Source of the DNA: a virus
Length of the DNA: 43,415 nt
Reading direction: 5' to 3' (one strand)
IMG/VR virus record: IMGVR_UViG_3300044527_000682
Span: 1-43,415 of that record
The notes under the pieces are model-generated. The model had not been told where the DNA came from. It did not search any database and was given only the letters and a program-made list of their open reading frames with translations. Positions 1-9,454 of the stretch are shown in pieces. The translations under genes were made by a program, and so were the position numbers. How positions within the stretch are numbered: position 1 is the stretch's first letter; each line of letters opens with the position of its first letter.

Positions 1-1595
1 CTTGCAGGTTCAACATTGCCTTCAAATTGTACTTTTAACCCATTAGTAAATACCACTTTATTTGGGCTTGTATAGGTTGGTTGACCAATAATATCATCAA
101 TATAAATGGTTGCTGAACTATTCTTTTCAAATAGCTGCAATATACCTATACTATTAGGATCATTTGGGTTTTGGAAGTATAAACGATCAAGTGCAGCACT
201 TAAGTAAGGTATTAACTCAATTTGTCCTGCTAAATTTCTAAAAAATTGTCTTGCTTGATATTGTTTACCTAATAACGCAGTAATCTTTTCTAATGTTGGA
301 ATATCACCATCTTCAACTAAATTAATAACAATGGTTTGATCATAACCAATATCAATATTCTGCAAACTTACTGTAGTATCTAGATAAGTTTCATCGTACT
401 TAGGAAATGGTGCTGCATTATAAGGCACTGTACGTTTTGGTGGATTAGGTGAACGAATATTGGTAAACGTTAAATTGGTACTTGATGTAACCGTTACTTC
501 ATTATTTAAATAAATTGTACTACCAACAATGTTAGTAATCATAGTATCAGCAGGTACACCACTACCTGTCACCGAAAGTCCAGGGTAAATATTCCCCATA
601 TCCGCAACTTCAATCTCAGTTGACGCTACATAACTTGTTATAGGTTGCGTTACTTCAGAAATGGTATTATTGGTATTAAAAGTGATTTTATAATACTTTG
701 CCTGATATGGAATAGAATCTACACCATAAAAAATAATACGTTTATTTTCTAAATCTTCTACACCATCAATGGTATAATTAATTTCAGCTAATGTTTTACC
801 TTGTATTTCACTGTATTTTTTAGTACAAATGATATCAATCGTATGATCCCCTGGTAAATCATACTCACTCTGTGCATCCTTTGCAGGTACTTCAAAGATG
901 ATTTCACCTGTTGATGCACCATTATTTGTAACACCTAAAATTTCACGTGTGCTAATATTTGGATAAGCAGGTTCAGTACCCGTCACCCCAGGCGTCCCCT
1001 GTATCCAAAATGGTGAATCATCCGTTAATGCAAACTTATACTTACCACCACGTAATAGTGGGATAATAGGATTCTTTTGTCTAAACCCTGATACACGATA
1101 GCCATTGTCATCATCAAATATTGTAAAAGTACGTTTGCTATAAATGGTATCAGTTGAAACAAGCACAGTATCAGGACCCAATGGTAACCAATGGTATTGC
1201 TGATAGTTAATTAGCATGTCATAATTGACAAATGGTTCCCAACTATAACTCTGTTGCTCAAATAGCGTGTTTTGATTAGAGGTAGGACCGTAGGCTTGTT
1301 TTAGTGCGTCGATGATGCCTGGGTAGGAGATGAAGTCCTCTACCTGCTGTGTGTCAGGTTTTAAAAATGTTACTGCAGGATCTAGTTGATACTCTGAACG
1401 TACCGCAGTTGGTTCAACAACATACTTGTCATTCTTATTAACACCATAACCAAACTTTGAACCAATATAACCTTGTACAGGTATAATGTTTTGATTTTGT
1501 GTTAACTGATCTAACGTTGCCGCCAAAAATTGCCTATTAGTTTCTGTTCTGAAAATCTCAGGCAAAAAATCAATAGTACGTACTTTAGTAACCAT
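1..1595 (-). CDS. Virion structural protein of the baseplate region, partial
   Basis: This reading frame starts at an ATG at 1595 and stays open to the left edge, so about 531 residues are visible and the C-terminus is missing. The protein begins MVTKVRTIDFLPEIFRTETN. I recognise that opening from large structural proteins lying just after gp6 in marine T4-like phages. The rest is beta-rich, with repeated short stretches of Val, Thr and Ile, which fits an extended virion protein. It is the last gene of the minus-strand baseplate operon, 56 bp after gp6. A CATAAATA late-promoter-like box sits 25 bp upstream of the ATG; the ribosome-binding site is weak. By position it could take the place of T4 gp7 or gp8, but I see no motif that proves this. 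Confidence 0.8.
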   Translation of the reverse strand, partial: MVTKVRTIDFLPEIFRTETNRQFLAATLDQLTQNQNIIPVQGYIGSKFGYGVNKNDKYVVEPTAVRSEYQLDPAVTFLKPDTQQVEDFISYPGIIDALKQAYGPTSNQNTLFEQQSYSWEPFVNYDMLINYQQYHWLPLGPDTVLVSTDTIYSKRTFTIFDDDNGYRVSGFRQKNPIIPLLRGGKYKFALTDDSPFWIQGTPGVTGTEPAYPNISTREILGVTNNGASTGEIIFEVPAKDAQSEYDLPGDHTIDIICTKKYSEIQGKTLAEINYTIDGVEDLENKRIIFYGVDSIPYQAKYYKITFNTNNTISEVTQPITSYVASTEIEVADMGNIYPGLSVTGSGVPADTMITNIVGSTIYLNNEVTVTSSTNLTFTNIRSPNPPKRTVPYNAAPFPKYDETYLDTTVSLQNIDIGYDQTIVINLVEDGDIPTLEKITALLGKQYQARQFFRNLAGQIELIPYLSAALDRLYFQNPNDPNSIGILQLFEKNSSATIYIDDIIGQPTYTSPNKVVFTNGLKVQFEGNVEPA

Positions 1596-1619
1596 ATTTT
1601 CTAATATCCATATACTAAG

Positions 1620-1627
1620 TATTTATG
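1620..1627 (-). promoter_or_regulatory. Late-type promoter box (CATAAATA)
   Basis: The minus strand reads CATAAATA, 25 bp before the ATG at 1595, in the short gap after gp6. It differs by one base from TATAAATA. Spacing to the start codon suits a normal leader. Confidence 0.5.
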
Positions 1628-1651
1628 TGTTTTAAATATTAGTATATTTTG

Positions 1652-4600
1652 TTATTGTTGTAATACATTAGGTGTTAACGATGCAACAATGACAATATCA
1701 TTAGCTGTTGCGCCATTAACAAAAATTTCATATGGTGCGCTACGTACTTCATACAAATCACCAAATTTTTGATTAGGATCTTGTGGTACAACCACTACTG
1801 AACTAATTAAATCTGCTAATTGAACATGTAAATACGCTGTTAATTCACTAAAATAAAATGTATCACCAAAATTCCACTTGTCTAAACTAAAATAATTGTT
1901 CAACGCAGTTAATGCAGCACTACGTATTTGACTTTCACTAGCTGTAGTTAACGGACTTTTAATGATTTTTATGGTTCCACGCAATGCAGGTGATGCTTTT
2001 TGTCCAAATAATGGTTTAAAATGCACACTATTCAATACTACACTATCACTTAACATCTTATAATCATCAATGCTACTGTAACTTTGCTGTAATTCATTGA
2101 TAGTTGGTGGTTGTGGTTCGATTAATACACCTGTAGAATCATTTAACCAATTGGTATAAGCTGTATAATATGCTTGTGTTACAACATATAAATCAATAAT
2201 ATTGGTTGTGGCAGGGTCAATTCGTGTTGTATTATTACTGTTATGGCGATATTGGAAGATGATACCACCACGTCCTGTTTCAACCGTATATTTATAACTT
2301 ACATCAATTAATGTTACAACATTAGTGACATTGTTCAAGGAGGTTTGGTACCATCCTGGCTCGGTGGCGACTTTACCACTAAACACTGCAAACCCTGCAA
2401 CAGGATCAGTTAAACTTGGGTCACTATACAGAGCAAATGTGGTTGAACTATAGCCTGTTTTCTTAATAAATCGTGTACCGTTGTTACCACCTGCGCCTGT
2501 GATAATAACCTTTTGACCATCAGTAAATGCATAAGTTGCTGAAACTGTTACTACTGCAGGTGTTGTTGCTGTAATGTTGGTAATGGTGTATTCTACAGGT
2601 GTTGCATCAGTGTAAAACACTGTGTCAGGTGCATACAAATAACGATTAGCCCATACGTCAGCATACGTTAATTGTGCAATAACGATGCCACCATTGGGTA
2701 CAATTTCCTTACGATACAAGCCTAAACTATCTTGTATGACTTCAAAAAATACATATGGATATGGACTTGTAGTAGTATCTGAGATAAGTTCAAAGAAATC
2801 AGGATTACTTGAATAGCCTGTATCTGCATCAATACTTGTAATTTCTACACTGTAATCATCACTATAACCATCACTTTCAATAGGTTGTCCAATAATGTCT
2901 AAGTAATAATCTGTACCTAATGGTTGTGCACTTTGCAAGTTAGGATTAACGCTTTGTATATTAACAAAATCAGGAATTGTACGACCACTCTTTGGATCAA
3001 ATACTTTTTCAGGTGAATCAAAGAAAAAACGAACTTGATCAACACTACCAAAGAAATACTGTAATGTACGATAACGCACAAGATAACTATTGTCTATGGT
3101 ATTATAAGTAAAGCTCATAAAATATGATGTTGGCGTAACATTAGTTGTTGGGATAGGTGTAACTACACTCCAACGTTCTAAGTTTGCAGTTAAACTATTA
3201 TCAAATACCAATGCAAAATTTTGTTTTAATTGAATCAATGTCAAACATTGACGAACAATAGTATTGCTTAATGATGAATCAATGGCAGGAATAATACCTG
3301 TTGCCTGTGTAGTAAATTCACCGCCACTTGTATACGCACCATAAATGGTTGTATTAACGGGATTTTCTAGTGCAGAATCATTAAACAACCCAAATTCTGT
3401 TGCACTGTAGCCACTTGCTTTGGCATAATAAATGTTATTGTTTAATTCAATCATACCACCAACATCAGTGATACGTAATTCTTGCCCATCAACTAAACGA
3501 TGAGCAGTCGATCCTGTGCTACCACCTGTTAAAATAGTCACCACTCCAGGTATCGCACTCGTAATATCGGTTATCGTTTGCGTACTTGTCAATGTTTTAT
3601 CAATAACTGCACGATCAGGAATATATTCACTTAACGTTATTGGTCCTGTACCATTATCTAAATTACCTGTATTATAATTAGATCCATCATCAATAACTTG
3701 TTCAACACCTGTCCAAATATATGTTTTATCACCAATGGCATAATTTGGTGTGCGTGTTACAATACGGTTATTCTTATCAAAACATTGTGTTGATGGATCA
3801 GGACAAATAAACTTAATCAATGTACCTGCTGCAATATAACGTAAATCTGTTCCATTTAATGGACCAACAGACTGTGGAAACTCTGCAGTAGTATCAATAA
3901 AGAAATACCCTGTTACATTATCACTATTAACGGTGCTTAAATGCCAATACGCATTGTAACCACCTGCAGTACCTGCGGGTTGATAATAACCACTATAACG
4001 TGGATAATATTCTAGATAATATTGTTGACATTGTTCACTACCAAGAATTTGTTGGAAAGTTTGTGACAAAAATTCTGTAGCAAAATTAATATTACTTAAA
4101 CTAAAAGTAGTTGCTGTGGTAGGTGCGCCTGTATCAGGATTATCACCATCAATCTTCCATAATGCACCATCACCCGCATACACATTGGTACTACTATATT
4201 TTCCTGTAGGATCTAACAAGTCTAAACTACGTGTTACACCAACACTACTGCGATTAAGTGCTTTAGATTTGATAATACTATTATATAAAGTATACGGGAA
4301 GTTTGTATAATCTTCACCATTAACCATACGATTTTGTGCGTAATATCTTGCAGGAGCACGTTCTTTAATACTTGTCAAGCTTTCACGTGTTTGTGCAGTA
4401 TTGACAGGTAATTGTAATGATAGCGTTAAAGTTAAAGTTTCAATACGATTTGAACGACTTAAGTAACCAATATTTACTGTAATACCTTGCATTTCGATAG
4501 GATCAATGGTATACTTCAATGCGTTACCACTGCGTACATATGCTCTGAAACTACCAATTGGTATTTCAGCAAACACACCATCACCAAAGATATAAGTAAC

Positions 4601-5611
4601 TTGGTCATTATAACGTGATGTTACTGAGTATATTTTACGACCACTATTCTCTAATTGTAATTGTGCATTAGCATAAACGCTTTCTACAATTTTCCATAAT
4701 TCGCTTGGTGTACCTTGACTGTCTAATTTGTATAGCCATGTATCAGTATTATTAATACCTTCGATATTAATTAATTGTACATTATTTTCAATAGCTTCAG
4801 CAAAAGCAAAGTCTAGATTGGTTAATACCCCTTGTTTAAAATACGCAAACCATCCTGTATTAGGTGAACCATATCCTAGTTTATCATTTTGATAAAGAAT
4901 ATTAAACGCACCAACAGGAGCAGGTGGGATTTCATATAGTGCATTATCATTGACACTAGTAACACTGACTAGTTCAAAGTTCATGTCAACCCCATCAACT
5001 TGTGCAATAAATGGAACAATAGGTAAGTAACCATCAGGTATTGCTATCGTATATTCATCAGTTTTTACACCAAGTAAGATTGCCGAGTTCCCAGGCTTCC
5101 CTACATATTGACTACTAATTAACGCAGCATTGATAATAGAATTAAATTGTGTTTGCCAATAAGGATTAGATGGATCATTCCACTGTATAATTTGGTTACC
5201 TAATGAATTACCATTAATATCTAGAATATTTTCTGTTGTTTGTACTGCAACAATTTTTACAACACCTTGTGCACACGTATTTCTTTTAGGGTTATAGCTA
5301 ACAAGATTGGCTAATTTTATAACAGAATCTCTGCGTTCTGCAGTATCAATAAAGTTTTCACGTGCATTAAGATCACTACGAAATGCCATTGATTGACCCA
5401 TAAAGGCAATCACATCAAGCAGTGCAATAAATTCACTGCTTTCAATATAATCGTTAAATGTTTCGGGATAGTATGTAGTTAAGTAGTCAATAAACGCTTT
5501 ACGTAAGGTTTCGTAATCATAACTCGTAAAATCAGCTTCACGATATGTTTGGTAGATTTTTTTCCAATCTTGTACTCCAAAAAGCGCACTTTGTCTGCTA
5601 CTTGATGCCAT
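1652..5611 (-). CDS. 6: Baseplate wedge protein gp6
   Basis: This is a 1319-aa homologue of T4 gp6, the wedge protein that forms the inner ring of the baseplate around the hub. The first 120 residues are diagnostic: a helical segment (DWKKIYQTYREADFTSYDYE), then FIALLDVIAFMGQSMAFRSDLN, then ENFIDTAERRDSVIKLANLVSYNPKR. It is about twice the T4 length (660 aa); the extra length is mostly the beta-rich middle, which contains two related segments near residues 690-760 and 1010-1080 (both with a DGQ..ITG/TDVGG-like pattern). The ATG at 5611 has an AAGGG ribosome-binding site about 9 nt upstream and a perfect TATAAATA late promoter at 5630-5637. gp25 ends 21 bp upstream, so the promoter overlaps the 3' end of gp25. 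Confidence 0.93.
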   Translation of the reverse strand: MASSSRQSALFGVQDWKKIYQTYREADFTSYDYETLRKAFIDYLTTYYPETFNDYIESSEFIALLDVIAFMGQSMAFRSDLNARENFIDTAERRDSVIKLANLVSYNPKRNTCAQGVVKIVAVQTTENILDINGNSLGNQIIQWNDPSNPYWQTQFNSIINAALISSQYVGKPGNSAILLGVKTDEYTIAIPDGYLPIVPFIAQVDGVDMNFELVSVTSVNDNALYEIPPAPVGAFNILYQNDKLGYGSPNTGWFAYFKQGVLTNLDFAFAEAIENNVQLINIEGINNTDTWLYKLDSQGTPSELWKIVESVYANAQLQLENSGRKIYSVTSRYNDQVTYIFGDGVFAEIPIGSFRAYVRSGNALKYTIDPIEMQGITVNIGYLSRSNRIETLTLTLSLQLPVNTAQTRESLTSIKERAPARYYAQNRMVNGEDYTNFPYTLYNSIIKSKALNRSSVGVTRSLDLLDPTGKYSSTNVYAGDGALWKIDGDNPDTGAPTTATTFSLSNINFATEFLSQTFQQILGSEQCQQYYLEYYPRYSGYYQPAGTAGGYNAYWHLSTVNSDNVTGYFFIDTTAEFPQSVGPLNGTDLRYIAAGTLIKFICPDPSTQCFDKNNRIVTRTPNYAIGDKTYIWTGVEQVIDDGSNYNTGNLDNGTGPITLSEYIPDRAVIDKTLTSTQTITDITSAIPGVVTILTGGSTGSTAHRLVDGQELRITDVGGMIELNNNIYYAKASGYSATEFGLFNDSALENPVNTTIYGAYTSGGEFTTQATGIIPAIDSSLSNTIVRQCLTLIQLKQNFALVFDNSLTANLERWSVVTPIPTTNVTPTSYFMSFTYNTIDNSYLVRYRTLQYFFGSVDQVRFFFDSPEKVFDPKSGRTIPDFVNIQSVNPNLQSAQPLGTDYYLDIIGQPIESDGYSDDYSVEITSIDADTGYSSNPDFFELISDTTTSPYPYVFFEVIQDSLGLYRKEIVPNGGIVIAQLTYADVWANRYLYAPDTVFYTDATPVEYTITNITATTPAVVTVSATYAFTDGQKVIITGAGGNNGTRFIKKTGYSSTTFALYSDPSLTDPVAGFAVFSGKVATEPGWYQTSLNNVTNVVTLIDVSYKYTVETGRGGIIFQYRHNSNNTTRIDPATTNIIDLYVVTQAYYTAYTNWLNDSTGVLIEPQPPTINELQQSYSSIDDYKMLSDSVVLNSVHFKPLFGQKASPALRGTIKIIKSPLTTASESQIRSAALTALNNYFSLDKWNFGDTFYFSELTAYLHVQLADLISSVVVVPQDPNQKFGDLYEVRSAPYEIFVNGATANDIVIVASLTPNVLQQ

Positions 5612-5629
5612 AATTCATCCCTTATTCTA

Positions 5630-5637
5630 TATTTATA
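5630..5637 (-). promoter_or_regulatory. Late promoter (TATAAATA) of gp6
   Basis: Exact TATAAATA on the minus strand, 18 bp before the gp6 ATG, overlapping the last codons of gp25. The AAGGG ribosome-binding site lies between box and start. Confidence 0.7.
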
Positions 5638-6079
5638 CTGTACTAGCAACCCCTGTATTACGGTCTAGGAGTATTCCTAAGTTGACAGGATTGTTAAATG
5701 GCGTAAAAGCAACTTCTAATTCAAGTAAAATACCATTTTCTTGATTATTAACATAGACTGATCCTAATATAATTCTTGGGTCAGAGTTAATAATTCTACG
5801 TACTTCATCTTCAATTTGACCTAAAATGGTTGTATTATTGGGTTCAAACAAGAAATTCCATAACGATGACCCATACGCAGGTTGTCCTACCTTATCACCT
5901 TGTTTAATATTAAACGCATTTAATAAGTCACGAACCACTAAATTTTGATCAGTTAACGTAAATTTCTTGGTAATGGGTACAGGACGTGTAATACCTGCCA
6001 CCCCACCATCTCGCCCAGGCTCCGTTAACCTTGTTTTTAGTCCAATTTCTTGTGTTGAAAATCCGTAATATGTAGCCAT
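5633..6079 (-). CDS. 25: Baseplate wedge protein gp25
   Basis: This is a 148-aa homologue of T4 gp25 (132 aa), the lysozyme-like-fold sheath initiator that joins the wedges to the first sheath ring. Family features: the N-terminal FSTQEIGLKTRLTEPGRDG segment, the middle KQGDKVGQPAYGSSLWNFLFEP (sheath-binding core with the GS.LW.FLFEP motif) and the EVRRIINSDPRI helix. Despite its fold the family is structural, not enzymatic. The ATG at 6079 is only 7 nt downstream of a perfect TATAAATA box (6087-6094), so a transcript from that promoter would be nearly leaderless. It lies between gp5 and gp6, as in many contractile phages. Confidence 0.94.
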   Translation of the reverse strand: MATYYGFSTQEIGLKTRLTEPGRDGGVAGITRPVPITKKFTLTDQNLVVRDLLNAFNIKQGDKVGQPAYGSSLWNFLFEPNNTTILGQIEDEVRRIINSDPRIILGSVYVNNQENGILLELEVAFTPFNNPVNLGILLDRNTGVASTV

Positions 6080-6086
6080 AATATAT

Positions 6087-6094
6087 TATTTATA
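6087..6094 (-). promoter_or_regulatory. Late promoter (TATAAATA) of gp25
   Basis: Exact TATAAATA on the minus strand in the 21-bp gap between gp5 and gp25. It ends only 7 nt before the gp25 ATG, so the expected start of transcription falls at or next to the start codon. Confidence 0.65.
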
Positions 6095-6100
6095 ACCTAT

Positions 6101-9100
6101 TTAAGTTGCTGTTTCACTTGCTGATTCACCTTTAAGTAACGCAGCATATTCTGCTTCAGCTTGTTGTTGACTTTTAAGTCTTGCATCTGCTTTTTCTGCC
6201 CATAATTTCAGCAATCTTAAATATGCAGCCTTATCAATTTTTCCTTCCTCATAATTTTCACTAATTTTTTGACGATATAATAGAAGTTCTTTAGTTTTTG
6301 CTGTTTCTTCTTGTACTTTTCTACCTGCTTCTTCTAAAGTTAACTGTTGTGCATTAGGCTCTTCAGGTTCTTTTGGTGCCACCGTAAATACAGGAGCAGG
6401 AATACTTGCATCACCTACCAATGTACCTGCTTTTGCTACCAATGCAGTATTATTAAATGTACCTGTTGCCACAGTAGGTGTTTTTATTTCTGAAGCCATT
6501 GATCCTAATGATCCTAGCTTAGACATTAATTGACCATTTAACGCACCACTTGCTTTAGATAGATCACCTTTTACCGCAGTAATAGCAGCAGTTGGTGCAT
6601 TTACCGCAGAGGCTACATTAGTTACATTGCCACCTAATGACTTAAATGTACTTGTTACTGCTCCTGTAACACTACCCACTAACCCATTAACCTTACCTGC
6701 TGCACCTGATATTAACGAACTTACCGTACCACCTACTGCACCAACAATAGATGATATTGGGTTGGAAGTGTCTGCACCACTTACAGATTTTGTTACAGTG
6801 TTCATCATTGATCCGATGCCGCCTGGGAGGGCATTTTGTCCACTATTTGCTGTGGTAGCAACTTCTGCCATACCACTTGTTACCTTATTGGCAATTGCGC
6901 TCATATTTTGTGCGTTTAATCCACCACTTAACCCTTTGGTTACAGTTGCAAAATCAATACCACCTACTGATGATGCTGTGGCATTTTGTGAATTCTTTTC
7001 TACTTGTGCCAATGCTTGTTTAAGTTTTTGCCCTGCTGCATCCCATGCTGCTTTATTTTCATCAGTCTTGTCAGCATAATATGCATTTAATTTAGTACGT
7101 ACATCTTGATATAATGCTTCAATATTGGCAATAGATTTTGTTGACTCAGAAAATGGTAATACAGGATCTCCACCACCTAACACATTAGGTTCATTTGGTT
7201 TAAGATTTGCAAACGATGCTTCAATACCACGAAATGCTTGCTCAGCAACTGATTGTAATTTACCTGCTGTACCTTTAATTGCGTTACCAATCGCACCTGC
7301 TGCTCCTGCTAGTGCACCACCAATACTTGCACCAATACCACTTAATCCACCTGTAATTTTATCTGCAATACCACCTGCAAAGTTACCACTTGCAATATCG
7401 TTACCAATTTTAGATAATGATGCTGCATTACCACCTAATGCACTAGTGACTGCGCCAATACCTTGATTGGCTGCTGCCATAGCTAAACCTGCTACTTGTG
7501 TAGGTGCTAAATTAGCGGTAATTGCTCCTGTATTTTGCAATTGTCCCATACCTTTATTCACTGCAGAAACAAATGCACCTGCTTGTGCTGAAGCATTGTT
7601 TAATAATTGATCTGCATTTTGTGCACCCTTTGCTCCTGTTAACAAGTTACTAGTAATGGCAGTTGTTGCGGGAAAACCTGCATTGATTTTACGTTGAGCG
7701 ATGATATCGGCGCCTGGTTTGACTAAGCCACCTGTTGCCATTTGTCCTAAGGTTGCAACATTTGCTCCTACTAACCCTTTTGCTTTTTGTTCTGCTGCGC
7801 TTAATAATGAATTATTAGTAGCTTGTTGCGAAACTAGGGCTTTGTTTGTATTATTAGGTAAAGCATTAACTGTTTCAGGAACTACATTAGAATTTGCTGA
7901 GACAACTGATGGACTTGTTGGTGCCTCAGGTATAGGGGGTGCAGCACTTAGAACACCTTGCGTTGCTGCAGGTGGTTCAGGTGGTGATGATGGTGCAGTT
8001 AAATTTGCAGATACTGCCACACCACCTGAAGTACCATTAATGTCAGGCATAGGATAGTGGCTAGTGACACGTGTGGTGATGCTTTCGAGTTTGCCTGGGC
8101 TGCTGATCCATCCCTTAGCTTGTGAGAATGTAGTATCAGGAAAGTTCTTTGGTTTGTTTGGTGGTACTTCAGGTGCATTAACACTAGGGTTACGTGTGTT
8201 TAATTGTATGTTTTGACCTTTGATAACAACATCTGCACCATTACTACTATAACTAGCTTCACCACTACTTTGCATTGCCATAACATCTGATGCATATACT
8301 GTATATTGTTTACCCGTACTAGTATTCATATTAGTACCTGCACGATTGGTATATGTTGTTTCAGCTTCTATACCAATGGTATTGGCTTTAATTCTAAAAT
8401 CTTTACCTGCATGCATGTTAATATGTTGATCAGCATGAAAGTTTAAATCCCCTAACGTTCTAACATTAAAACTATTAGTAGAAAATAGATCAATTGCACC
8501 TTCACTATTCATTTCAATCCAACTTTGACCATTACTATGTATGATAAACAATGACTGTCCATCATCACTCATGGTAATTTGATGACCACCTGCACTGCGC
8601 AAACGTATTAATTGATTATTACCTTCAACATCACCATCATCCATAACAAGTGAATGTCCACCTGTACGTCCAATAACTTTGAATTTTTTAGGATCTTTTT
8701 CGCTATTAATTGCACTTTTTATGGTACGATTATTGAAACCACCCTCATATATCTCAGACCCAGGCGTACTTATCCCAAACACCCTACTTGGTGTTTCACG
8801 ATACGTTGAACTACTAATAATACCACGTACACGATCTCTAATTAAACCCTGCTGAAAATATATCGCAGCTTGGTAACTATGCACAGGACGTGATTCATCA
8901 TAAAACGTAACGCTATCATTAATACCATTATTATTTGTATTAATTTCTGTGGTTGGTAGCACATCTGCACCACCATAACTTGTAGATTCTTGTGCATTGG
9001 GCTGCACCCTATTCGACCCAGGTGCCACCGCAGGAACCATATTATGTATTTCTACCTTAGGAATACATCCGATATAATAACCTTGATTAATACTACCGTT

Positions 9101-9442
9101 AACAAATATACATATAACTTCTGTACCAAGATCAGGTGGTGTGGCCCAAAAACCATAACTTTGTGGATTGTTTTTAAAATCTCCTGCAGTGTCGCCTGGA
9201 CTGCTTGAGTCTAAGTACCCATAAAATGGACTCATATAACGTACAGGAATCCAAGTTGCACTATCCTCAGGATTATTACTTTGTTGTAATCCTGATATCC
9301 ATACTTTAATAATACCACTACGACATGCATCAATCGTATCTTTAACAATACCAATACGTGGTTCGTTAATTAATGATGCGCCACCACGATCTGTTTTAAG
9401 TTGGTCAGGTGTACCTCTTGATCTTTGTATATTATTTGCCAT
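6101..9442 (-). CDS. 5: Baseplate hub protein gp5 (spike, no lysozyme domain seen)
   Basis: This 1113-aa protein begins with a gp5/VgrG-type OB fold (about residues 1-150: RIGIVKDTIDACRSGIIKVWI, then GYYIGCIP). A repetitive beta-helix spike follows (about 270-410: GHQITMSDDGQSLFIIHSNG, then DLNFHADQHINMHAGKDFRIKA). These parts match T4 gp5, the trimeric hub spike that pierces the outer membrane. T4 gp5 has a lysozyme domain between these segments; here the interval of about 100 residues shows no recognisable lysozyme catalytic pattern. The C-terminal 600 residues are Ala/Gly/Asn-rich with low-complexity helices and end in a charged coiled coil. That region is absent in T4 and may be disordered or chaperoned. 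No clear ribosome-binding site precedes the ATG at 9442. The upstream structural gene ends 12 bp away. Confidence 0.88.
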   Translation of the reverse strand: MANNIQRSRGTPDQLKTDRGGASLINEPRIGIVKDTIDACRSGIIKVWISGLQQSNNPEDSATWIPVRYMSPFYGYLDSSSPGDTAGDFKNNPQSYGFWATPPDLGTEVICIFVNGSINQGYYIGCIPKVEIHNMVPAVAPGSNRVQPNAQESTSYGGADVLPTTEINTNNNGINDSVTFYDESRPVHSYQAAIYFQQGLIRDRVRGIISSSTYRETPSRVFGISTPGSEIYEGGFNNRTIKSAINSEKDPKKFKVIGRTGGHSLVMDDGDVEGNNQLIRLRSAGGHQITMSDDGQSLFIIHSNGQSWIEMNSEGAIDLFSTNSFNVRTLGDLNFHADQHINMHAGKDFRIKANTIGIEAETTYTNRAGTNMNTSTGKQYTVYASDVMAMQSSGEASYSSNGADVVIKGQNIQLNTRNPSVNAPEVPPNKPKNFPDTTFSQAKGWISSPGKLESITTRVTSHYPMPDINGTSGGVAVSANLTAPSSPPEPPAATQGVLSAAPPIPEAPTSPSVVSANSNVVPETVNALPNNTNKALVSQQATNNSLLSAAEQKAKGLVGANVATLGQMATGGLVKPGADIIAQRKINAGFPATTAITSNLLTGAKGAQNADQLLNNASAQAGAFVSAVNKGMGQLQNTGAITANLAPTQVAGLAMAAANQGIGAVTSALGGNAASLSKIGNDIASGNFAGGIADKITGGLSGIGASIGGALAGAAGAIGNAIKGTAGKLQSVAEQAFRGIEASFANLKPNEPNVLGGGDPVLPFSESTKSIANIEALYQDVRTKLNAYYADKTDENKAAWDAAGQKLKQALAQVEKNSQNATASSVGGIDFATVTKGLSGGLNAQNMSAIANKVTSGMAEVATTANSGQNALPGGIGSMMNTVTKSVSGADTSNPISSIVGAVGGTVSSLISGAAGKVNGLVGSVTGAVTSTFKSLGGNVTNVASAVNAPTAAITAVKGDLSKASGALNGQLMSKLGSLGSMASEIKTPTVATGTFNNTALVAKAGTLVGDASIPAPVFTVAPKEPEEPNAQQLTLEEAGRKVQEETAKTKELLLYRQKISENYEEGKIDKAAYLRLLKLWAEKADARLKSQQQAEAEYAALLKGESASETAT

Positions 9443-9454
9443 AGTATTACGTCT

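Noticed and set aside
6627-8057. Several plus-strand open frames opposite gp5.
   Set aside because: They mirror the Ala/Gly/Thr-rich coding of gp5, have Pro/Leu/Ala-biased products, no ribosome-binding sites and no known family.
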